Assembly (NCBI GenBank): GCA_016946835.1
Contig: JACVTC010000108.1
Location: 152,501-200,000, forward strand
Direction: 5' to 3'
DNA: 47,500 nt
DNA from: Neocallimastix lanati (nom. inval.)
Taxonomy: Eukaryota > Neocallimastigomycota > Neocallimastigomycetes > Neocallimastigales > Neocallimastigaceae
Shown piece by piece: positions 37,855-47,500 of this stretch. Both the position numbers and the translations under genes were made by a program. How positions within the stretch are numbered: the first letter of the stretch is position 1; each line of letters begins with the position of its first letter. A model generated the notes under the pieces. It had not been told where the DNA came from. It was given only the letters and a program-made list of their open reading frames with translations, and searched no databases.

Positions 37855-40210
37855 TTTGATTTTTACTTTTTATTAATATTAAAGATATATAATTATATAT
37901 AATATTAGATGTATATTTTTAAAATATTAGAAATATTTAATAATATATGAAAAATTTAAAAAATAAAAAAAATTATATTCACTTTTAAGTATAATATATA
38001 TTTTATTTATTATTTTATTATTGAATTTTATTATTGATTTATATTAATATTTTTTTAATAAATTATTTTTATATACATATATATATTTTTATCTCTTTCT
38101 TTAAAAATTATAAAAGATTAATCTATTTTATTTAATTCGATAGAGAATATAAAAAAAAAAAACATCAATCTATATTTTAATATTTTAGGTTGTTGTTTTC
38201 TTTTTCTTCCTCGTAATCTATTTTTGATTTATTCTTATTATTTTATTTATTCTATTTTATTTTATTTTATTTTATTTTTATTTTATTTTTTTAAAAAATC
38301 ATAAATATTTGAAAATAAAAACAAATTTTAATAGTTATTACATGAAAGTAGATAGTACATTCATGAAATTATAGAATGTATATCACGTGAATATATTTTT
38401 TATATATATGAAAGTTACACGAAATACTCTAAAAGATAACATAAATTTATACAAAATAAATATTAATTTACATAAAACATAAATACTTTAATAAATTACA
38501 TAATATATATATAATAATATGAATAAATATATAGTATATTTAAGTTGCTATAATAATAATAATAATTATTATTAATTTTTATTAATTATTATTATTATTA
38601 TTAAATATTATTAAACTATATTATATAAATATGTTATAGTTCGTATATTGATACAAATATAAAATTGGAAGTATATATAATATGAATATTAATAATAGTA
38701 ATAACTATATAATTTCATAGATTTCTTTTATATTTAACTTCTAATATAGTAAATCAATTTGAATATATTAAATATATATTTTTATATATTTAATATAATA
38801 TAAAAATAATTTCGTTTATTTATTACAATATATTTACTTTTATGTCTAATTTTAATTTAAACAATTAAGATATTATATACTAACTAACCAAAATATTTTT
38901 TAAAAATTGTAAAAAAAATATTTTATAGATTTTTGAAAAAAAAAAATAAAAATATAGTAATAACTAAAAAGGGTTATCTTAGTTATTCTATTCTTACTTA
39001 TCTTATTCCAAATTTTAAGATGAAGCAATTAATTAAATATGAATAAATATTGCATCTGTTTTAATATTAATATTACTTTTTAAACTAATGGTCTATTAAA
39101 TAAAAAAAAATAGACATGTATTATTAACAAATATTAATATACAAAAATTAAAATAGAAAAATTTTTATAACTTATAAGAATAAGATAATAAAACAATTAA
39201 GGAACATAAATAGAACTGATTTCAAAAAATTAATAAAAATAGTATTAATTTAAATATATTTCTATTTTTTTTTTTTTTTGATTAGTAATTGGTGAATACT
39301 TAAATAAATTTTAAGGTTTTACTTTTTATTTATGTATATATATTTTTTTCATTTGATTTTGTAAAATAAAATAAGAATTAAGTAAACTATTTAATAATAA
39401 ACAACGAATATTTTCTTTATATCTATTCTTTTATTAAATTTTGACAAAAAAAAGTAAAATAAATATTTACTTTTTAATAATACTTTTTTTTTTATTTAAA
39501 AGAACTTAAAAGAAATTAAATTTAAATTTTAATTTCTTTTAAATAAATTTAAAAAATTAAAATTAATTTTAATTTCTTTTATAATTTTAATTTATTTATC
39601 TACATTTTATTTACATTAATTATGTATCAAATAAAGTATCTATTGGATAAATTAAATATACATGCAAAATATAAAATGTTCTTAAATCAATGAATAATGA
39701 ACAAAGGAATAAACAATTGAATAATAAATAAATAATAAATAATAGTAATAAATAATAAATAATAAATAATAAATAATAAATAATAAATAATAAATAATAA
39801 ATAATAAATAATAAATAATAAATAATAAATAATAAATAATAAATAATAAATAATAAATAATAAATAATAAATAATAAATAATTGAATAATAATTGAATAA
39901 TAATAAATAATAAATAATAAATAATAAATAATAAATAATTGAATAATAATTGAATAATAATTGAATAATAATAAATAATAAATAATAAATAATAAATAAT
40001 AAATAATAAATAATAAATAATAAATAATAAATATTGAATAATAAATAATAAATAATAAATAATAAATATTGAATAATAAATAATAAATAATAAATAATAA
40101 ATAATTAAATAAATAATAAATATAGTAGCTAATAAAGAATTAAGAAATAATTTAAAATTAATATATAACATTTTTATTAGGTTATATAGATATATATATT
40201 AATTTATAAT

Positions 40211-40259
<49 letters not shown>

Positions 40260-42730
40260 TTTCTTTCATGTGTTGTGTAAACATAAAAATGTTGTGTTAT
40301 GATAAAATTACAGTAACAAATATATTATTTTCATATTTCTTATAAAAATTTCTTGTATGTTTACTTAATAGTAAAATAATTTTTATTAGTTATTTTTTTT
40401 TTTAAATTGTTATTATTGTTATTATTGCTATTTTTTTTTTATTTATTAAACGGAAATGAATAATGAAATATTTATGAGAATTGCTTATTTCTTCAACATC
40501 TTCATTAAGAAATATGTTATATTTGATATAAAACAAATATTTGTAGTAACATATTAGTATATTTAATATTAATTATTAAATATTAAATTTATATCGTTTT
40601 GATAATAATTATTTTATTTTATTTTATTTTTTTTTATTTCAATATGTATTATAATTATAATAATTATAATACTTAAATTCATATAAATTTTATATAGTTC
40701 TAAACATTAGAATATATAATTAATATAATACCTATTTCTTATAAATAGATTAAATTATTTATATTAGAAAATATTAGAAATAGAAGACTCTCTTGTAAAT
40801 TTTAGGAATTAGAATTATTATTTTAATTGTACGAATATTATAATTTTATTAATAAAATTTACTGAACTACCATTATTTAAAACCTACTGCTTATAAATTA
40901 TTGCACATAAAAGTCCCACATATCATATTCCGTGAAACGTGATATAAAAATTAAAATTTATTAATTATTTAATAGTAAATAAAATTTTAAAAAAAAAGAA
41001 AAATTAATATTTTATAATATATTATATTTTAATATATATTATATTTATATTTATTATTTGTAATTATTTAAATTAAAAATTTTTAATTTTATAAAATTTT
41101 ATATAAAATAAAGAATTTAATTGGATAAAAAAATTTTTAAATCAGCAAAAAAAAAAAAAAAAAATTTTAAAACATCTTTATAAAGTATTTGACACGATAT
41201 TATAAAAATCAAAATAATGTTAAAATATTTGTTGACAAACAAAAGAACTATAGCAGAATTATAGCAGAATAAATATTATAATAATTTAAATAAACCTTAT
41301 ATGTCAGAATTGAATTATTAATAATCAATAATATATATATATATTTTATTTAAAGATATTTATTACATTAAATATGGTTGTTTATTATTATTATTATTAT
41401 GAAATGCCATTTCTCCTTATTTTTGTTATTATTAATTTTTATTATAATATTTTTTATATGATTAAAGATATCTTCAAATCAACTATTAACTTTTAACTTT
41501 TTTTTTTATTCTTGCTATATAAATTTTTATTTTATATTTGATAGAGAGTAATTCTTAACTATAATTATAGAATTTTATAATCATTAAATTCAATAAATTT
41601 TAATTTCTATAACCCTATTAAAATAGTAATCTTTTTTTAAGTATTCATTTCATTTCTCTTTTTAATTCTATTCTTATAAAATAGAATGTTCAACGAGGTC
41701 CTTTTTTTTTTATTGATATTATTTTTTAGAATAAGATCAGCCCATTTTCATTAATAAAAATTAAAAAATAAGATTTATTTTATATTAAAATATGAGATTT
41801 AATATATTTAGAATATATTAAATCTATTACAATATATTGACCAATTAAATACATATATTTTAATTATTTCTATTGTTTAAATTTTTTTTTTTTATTTTTA
41901 AAATAATAAATAAAAAAATTAATAATAACTGATAATTAATATTAATATTTATTATAAACTGTATATTGTATATTTATATTCGAATATAATAAATATACAA
42001 TAATTTATTTTTACTTTTATAGTTTCCTTTTTTTTTTTTTTTTTTTTTTTAATTTTTTATTTTTTATTTTTTATTTATGTAACTAAATCTACAAATATTG
42101 AACTAATGAAATTTAAAATTTAGTTTAATATTAATAATTTATATCTATATATTGAATATTAATAAATAAAAATATTTATTAAATTGAAAATAAAAGTAAT
42201 ATTAATAAATATTATTAAAAATAATCTTAAATATAAAGATATCATTACAATATATATTATAAAAAAAAAAATAAAGTAAAATCATAATATACAAATTAAT
42301 ATGATTGAATATATAAATAATTCAAAAATATAATAATTACAATAATTTAAAAACAAATTAAAAAAAAAAAAAAACAAAAAATAAAAGAACTAAAAAAACC
42401 AAAATAAAAGCAAATTAAAGAATAAATCTTACATTATAGATTTAATTTAATATTATTTAATTAATTTATTTATTTAACATATTATTTTGAATTAATTAAT
42501 TAATTAATTAATAATAATAATAATAAAATAAAAAAAAAAAAAAAAAAAAAATTAAAATTAGATTTCTTTTATGATAATTTATTTTATATCATATATTATA
42601 TATTACATATCATAAAAAATAAAAAATCATTTTATATCATATATATATTTGTTTTTTTTTTTTTTTTTTTTTTTTTTTTCGTTTTTTCATAAATTAAAAT
42701 AAGTAATAAAATAAAATAAAAATAATAAAA
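37855..42730. other. 4.9-kb intergenic region between divergent PMT and NUS1 genes
   Basis: No coding frame with normal composition on either strand. It contains the perfect 8-bp palindrome TCACGTGA at 38383-38390 (about 530 bp upstream of the PMT start), a 7-bp repeat array (about 39720-40115), a T run of about 45 bases at 40213-40257, and T tracts just before the NUS1 start. The Ile/Tyr/Leu-rich minus-strand frame across 39620-40171 is the 7-bp repeat read in register, not a gene. Confidence 0.65.
39720..40115. repeat. 7-bp (AATAAAT)n array with AATTGAATAAT interruptions
   Basis: Dozens of AATAAAT heptamers, interrupted near 39880-39970 and 40030-40075 by TTGAATAAT variants. Three units make seven codons, which explains the long repetitive minus-strand frame. 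Confidence 0.9.
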
Positions 42731-43870
42731 ATGATAGAAGTAAGACAAAATGAGATGATTAAAGATTCTGGTTATGACAGTACCGATACTGAAAATACAC
42801 TGTATGATGGCTGCGAAGGTACTATAAAAAAGTGTAACATTAATGAAAATGATGAATTGTTAAAAACACAATCAGCTGAAAGTAGTAGTAATAACATCCA
42901 TACTTCATCTAGTACTAATAATAACGAAGATGTATTCAAAAAATATCATATTGAATATTTGAAAGATGAATTAATTAAATCTGAAAAAGAAAAATTTAAT
43001 CAACGTTTAATATCAAATAAATTTGATTATTTTTTAATTCCATTATTCTATTCTTTGTTATATACAATTCATTTGTGTTATAGTATATTATTAGCAAATT
43101 ATAAACTTTTTAATTATATAAAGAATAAGATAGAAATTAAAAAATTTAAATTAACACCAAAAACTTTATCTATGAATGTTAGCTATTTAAAGAAAATACC
43201 AAAACATTTATCATTTATTATTCAAATACAACCTAATGACCATGAAAATCCACAAATTCTTTTTAATAGTATTAAAAATTTAATATATTGGTCTATGGAA
43301 GTTGGAATTCCAAATATTTCATTTTATGACTATCATGGATTTTTAAAGCAAAATATTGAAGAATTCGTTAAGGTATTTGATGATGAAGTTAATTTCCCAG
43401 CCTCATCAAAGCTTAATATTCAATTTAATCGTTCTGGTGATAAAGTTATGTCATTAACAATTAATAATACATATGTTTTGAATAATAGTGAAAAGGAAAA
43501 AACACTTATTCAAGATTTTAAGGTTAATTTCATTTCATATGAAGATGGTAAACCACATATTGCGAAAGTTACTACTCTTATTGCTAAGACTATGAAGAGT
43601 AAAGATGTCAATAAAATGTCCATTCAAGATATGGATAATTTTATTTTACAAAATTCTGGTGATATGGTTCAAACAGTGACTGAACGTGATCCAGAACTTA
43701 TTATTATCTATGGTGGTGATCAAGAATATTTCAATCTTTATGGTTTTCCACCATGGCAAATTCGTCTTTCTGAAATATATTATGTTCCAGGAAAATGTAA
43801 TATTACCTACAGCGGTTTTATTAATGGTTTATTCCGTTATTCCAGATGTGAACAAAGAGTTGGAAAATAA
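42731..43870 (+). CDS. NUS1: NUS1/NgBR, regulatory subunit of dehydrodolichyl diphosphate synthase
   Basis: Intronless, 379 residues. A polar, Ser/Asn-rich N-terminus is followed by a hydrophobic segment (about 101-121, FLIPLFYSLLYTIHLCYSILL split by polar residues) that would anchor it in the ER. The cis-prenyltransferase-like part begins at KKIPKHLSFIIQ (154-165), with LIYWSMEVGIPNISFYDYHG (184-203) matching the family pattern. LYGFPPWQIRLSEIY (336-350) matches the conserved C-terminal block. The protein ends RCEQRVGK, the RxG motif that completes the partner subunit's active site. With the Rer2/DHDDS-type catalytic subunit it makes long-chain polyprenyl diphosphate for dolichol. That product feeds N-glycosylation and the mannose donor used by PMTs. 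Start chosen as the first ATG after a T tract and AAAATAATAAAA. Confidence 0.9.
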   Translation: MIEVRQNEMIKDSGYDSTDTENTLYDGCEGTIKKCNINENDELLKTQSAESSSNNIHTSSSTNNNEDVFKKYHIEYLKDELIKSEKEKFNQRLISNKFDYFLIPLFYSLLYTIHLCYSILLANYKLFNYIKNKIEIKKFKLTPKTLSMNVSYLKKIPKHLSFIIQIQPNDHENPQILFNSIKNLIYWSMEVGIPNISFYDYHGFLKQNIEEFVKVFDDEVNFPASSKLNIQFNRSGDKVMSLTINNTYVLNNSEKEKTLIQDFKVNFISYEDGKPHIAKVTTLIAKTMKSKDVNKMSIQDMDNFILQNSGDMVQTVTERDPELIIIYGGDQEYFNLYGFPPWQIRLSEIYYVPGKCNITYSGFINGLFRYSRCEQRVGK

Positions 43871-45235
43871 ATTATTATATAATACGATAATTGAAGTTAA
43901 TTTTTTTTAATAAATTATTCTTAAATAAATAAATAAATAAATAAATAAAAAAAGAATAGTATACTTAAATCATATAGTAATAAAACATAAATAAATAAGT
44001 ATATAATAATATAATAATAATAATAAGAACATATATATATATATATATTTTAAAAAAAAGGCAAATAAACAAAAAAATAAAAAAGTAATCATAGAAATAC
44101 GAAATATATATAGAAATATATAAAATAATTGTAGTAAAAAAAAAAAAAAAAAAAATATTATTTTCAATAATATATAATAAATTAAATAAAATAATTTTTT
44201 TTTATTTTTAATTGAAACATTCTATTAAGTATTATTTTTTTTTAATCACATTATAAACCTATTGTAAAATAAAATAAACAACATTAATAAAAAAAATTAT
44301 TAATATTTATTTATAAGTATTATTTAAAATGGATTAATGAAATTGAAATTTTATTTATTTTTGCTATTAGCTGAAATATATATATATATTTTATAGTTTT
44401 CTTTTATAAGATAATATACCATTTAAATCATTTTATCAACTAAGTAAAATTAGTTTTATAAAAGTAATAATATAAAAATTTAAAAAATAGATATTTATTG
44501 TTTTTGTGTCCAAAAAAAAAAAAAAATATTATAATACTGTTTGACAATATTAATAATGAATAGTAAAATATAATAATTACCCTATTTTAAAAAGAATAAG
44601 AAATGAAAACTCAATAGGAATTTTAATTTAAAAAAAATTATTATTAATTTAATTCCTTGGGTAAAGAATGCATGGTTCAAATGAAATTAATGGATATATC
44701 TATAATGAATTATATTAAAACAGTAATATGGATATTTACAATTACATATTAGAAAGATAAATTGAAATTATGAATGCTCATGTTTTTCTTAGAGGTCAGT
44801 TAAAATAAAGAAATATTTCAAAAACTAAGTTGTTATTAAGTTATTATTTCATCAAGGAAAATGAAAATAATATTGATAATTCAAATGATAATCATTCCAT
44901 TTTTAACTTATTTTAATGATAATGATAATAATAATAACTATAATGATCATTATCATCATAACAATAATAGTTATAATAATAATATTAATAATAATAATCA
45001 TATCTAAAAATAATAACATAATCATAATCATAATTATAATCATAATTATAATAATCATAATAGCATGAATGGAATATACTATTATTATATATATTATTAT
45101 CACAACTACTTTTAATTTTTATTATAATTACTTACTACTACTACTGCTTCATTATTAATATTTATAAAAGTAAAATACTAATATTATAAGAAAAATTTTT
45201 ATATGATTTATATCTTTGAAAATACTTATTAGATA

Positions 45236-45812
45236 TTTTACCTAAATATAATTGTAAAATAACATTTTAAAAATACTCAATAATATTTTACAAATATATA
45301 TCAATATCTGTAAAAATTTTATTAAATGTAAGATATAGCAAATATTTTAGAAATTTATTTAAGAGTACATTAACTATAGAATGGATAAAACTTAAATATA
45401 AGATAAAATGTTATAGCATTAATTGTAATAAATATATCTTAAATCCTCATTAATAGTATTAAATATATTTTAAATCCTCATCGATAATATTAAATATATT
45501 ATATTAATAATATTAAATATATTTTAAATTCTCATTAATAGTATTAAATTTAACATTAATAGTATTAAAGTATGTTTAATATTTTTAATGAAGATTTAAG
45601 ATATATTAAAGTGCTATATGTAAAAATGCTATTACATTAATAATTTTTTCTATGATATATATTTTTGAAATTACTTCACCAAAATATAATTATAAAATAT
45701 TATTTTAAATCTACTTATGCTTTGCAATATATATCAACATTTATAAAAATTTATATTAAATGTAAGATATGTCAGATATTTTAGAAATTTATTTAAGAGT
45801 ACATTAACTGGA
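45236..45812. repeat. Diverged direct duplication of about 150 bp
   Basis: Blocks 45236-45378 and 45668-45812 share ordered sequence, best kept at ATTAAATGTAAGATAT followed by ATATTTTAGAAATTTATTTA and AGAGTACATTAACT (about 45321-45375 and 45754-45809). The spacer holds copies of the TTAAATCCTCATTAATAGTA minisatellite. Confidence 0.8.
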
Positions 45813-46450
45813 ATTTTTAATTTATATATATATAAATGCTATAACATTAATAGTAATGAATAAATCTTATTTTTAATTAATAATAATAAGAAAAAATATA
45901 CTTTAACATTAATAATTATTTGAACCAAGTTTTTTTTTCTTCTCATCATCTTCAAAAATGTTTCTTATTTCTATGTTAAATTCAATAGTATTAAATATAT
46001 CTTAAATCCTCATTAATAGTATTAAATATATTTTAAATCCTTATTAAATAAATTTTAAATCCTCATTAATAGTATTAAATCCTCATTAATAGTATTAAAT
46101 ATATTTTAAATCTTCATTAATAATATAAAATATATTTTATATCCTCATTAATAGTATTAAATCTTCATTAATAGTTTTATATCCTCATTAATAGTATTAT
46201 ATCTTCATTAATAGTTTTATATCCTCATTAATAGTATTAAATCTTCATTAATAGATTAATAGTATTAAATATATTTTAAATCCTCATTAATAGTATTAAA
46301 TATATTTTTAACCCTCATTAATAATATAAAATATATTCGAAATCCTCAATAATAGTAATTAATATATCTTAAATCCTTATTAATAATATCAAATTTACCT
46401 TAAATCCTCATTAATAATAACATTAATAATAGACTTTAACACTAATAGTA
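45430..46450. repeat. Degenerate TTAAATCCTCATTAATAGTA minisatellite
   Basis: Many irregular copies of a roughly 20-34 bp unit (AAATATATTTTAAATCCTCATTAATAGTATT) in two clusters, 45430-45560 and 45980-46450. An inverted copy (AATGAAGATTTAAGATATATT) lies at about 45588-45608. Confidence 0.85.
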
Positions 46451-46622
46451 TTAAATATATCTTAAATCCTAGTTAAAAATAAAAATACTATAATTAAATA
46501 TATCTTAAATCCTAGTTAAAAATAAAAATACTATAATTAAATATATCTTAAATCCTAGTTAAAAATAAAAATACTATAATTAAATATATCTTAAATCCTA
46601 GTTAAAAATAAAAATAATATAA
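46451..46622. repeat. Four-copy 43-bp tandem repeat
   Basis: Units start at 46451, 46494, 46537 and 46580. Each begins TTAAATATATCTTAAATCCT and continues with AGTTAAAAATAAAAATACTATAA; only the last copy has a change near its end. The first half derives from the adjacent degenerate minisatellite. Confidence 0.95.
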
Positions 46623-47500
46623 TGTTAAGTATTACTCGAATCATATTTATGTAATAATCTCACTAAACTAAACTAATAATATCTCATATAATTAAAATTC
46701 TATTAAATAATTGATTGAATAATGTATATTTTGCTTTCTGTGTTACATACACCATTTTGCGGTTGATAAAAATACTTGTTTATATTTTGGTTAAATACAT
46801 CCTAACATATATATTTTATATATATAAAATGTATTATATTTTATTATTATTTAAAAAGTATAAATAGTAATAAAATAAATTTATAAAACTATTACATAAA
46901 AATAAGATATTCAAGTGATATATATCACATACTTTAAAATAATATTGATTTAAAGTTAAATAATTTTTTATTATTTGTTATTCTTATTGAACAACATATA
47001 TATATGTTAAACATACATATATATATGGAAACATATATAATTATGATGATTATAATATTTTTAATTATTACTCTTTTTAAGCCCAACTCTTTTCTACTAA
47101 TTACGTCATGAATACCATATCAATGATTGGCTAACTATATAAAGAATTTTTGAATAAAAATATACCAATAATATTTATATATAATAAATATATATAATGT
47201 ATTTTATTATATATATAAATATATTTAAAAATAATATATTAGAGAGTATAATTTAAATTAATATAAAAATTAATCTATCATTTTTATAATATTTTTTATA
47301 ATAAAATTTTGTTTAATCAAAGTGTGAATAATTAATAATAAAATTATATTTATCAATATTATTTTGTTTTTTTAATAATATATAATATATATATATCAAA
47401 TTATAAACAATAATAATTACATGAAAAAAAATTAATTATAAAATATTAATTTTTTTATTATTATTATTATATAATATTTAATAATTTATTATTTAGTATT

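Larger units (their letters stand above)
43871..47500. other. 3.6-kb AT-rich tail with nested repeats, no gene
   Basis: No credible coding frame. A low-complexity stretch at 44880-45060 alternates AATGATAAT and ATCATTATC-type units in both orientations. From 45.2 to 46.6 kb there is a diverged 150-bp duplication and two related minisatellites, listed separately. Confidence 0.65.

Noticed and set aside
39620-40171. 183-codon minus-strand frame of Ile/Tyr/Leu/Phe
   Set aside because: It reads the 7-bp AATAAAT array in register (three units make seven codons). Low complexity, no start context, no conserved motif.
44903-45103. Met/Ile-rich minus-strand frame
   Set aside because: Product of alternating ATC/ATT repeats; not protein-like.

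Overview
The window looks like nuclear DNA of an anaerobic gut fungus (Neocallimastigomycota). Three things suggest this: extreme AT richness with very long homopolymer and microsatellite tracts between genes; fungal-type housekeeping genes with many short AT-rich introns; and a secreted protein with three cysteine-rich fungal (CBM10-like) dockerins, the cellulosome tag of these fungi. No rRNA, confident tRNA, CRISPR array or intact transposon was found.

Layout, left to right. (1) 194-4836, minus: a PAK/STE20-type protein kinase with a CRIB Rac/Cdc42-binding motif and a long Asn-rich repeat; its last exon lies beyond the left edge. (2) 4837-10956: gene-poor AT-rich DNA. (3) 10957-12687, plus: an intronless secreted protein with a CBM2-like module, a lysozyme/lytic-transglycosylase-like module and three dockerins. 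(4) 12688-16191: repeats and a broken coding remnant. (5) 16192-19216, plus: pescadillo (NOP7), five exons. (6) 20752-26435, minus: peroxisomal multifunctional beta-oxidation enzyme (FOX2/MFE-2) with two SDR domains, hydratase-2 and SCP2, ten exons including a 4-nt exon, ending in the PTS1-like tripeptide AKL. (7) 26436-33108: non-coding, with a less AT-rich cluster at about 30.9-32.1 kb that carries inverted repeats and looks like transposon debris. (8) 33109-37854, minus: protein O-mannosyltransferase (PMT4-like), fifteen exons, three of them 14, 18 and 25 nt. (9) 42731-43870, plus: NUS1, the regulatory subunit of cis-prenyltransferase. (10) 43871-47500: nested AT-rich minisatellites.

Functional links: NUS1 is needed to make dolichol, and PMT uses dolichol-phosphate-mannose, so two steps of ER glycosylation lie side by side, though about 4.9 kb apart and divergent. 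The dockerin protein would pass through the same secretory route and has a Ser/Thr-rich linker of the kind PMTs modify. The other genes look like independent housekeeping or signalling genes.

The observations most worth following are the 4-nt exon in FOX2 that restores the NNAG motif, the cellulosome-tagged lysozyme-like enzyme, and a complete peroxisome-targeted MFE-2 in an apparently anaerobic fungus. Exon boundaries were found by hand from GT/AG sites, reading phase and protein family conservation; none has been tested against transcripts.
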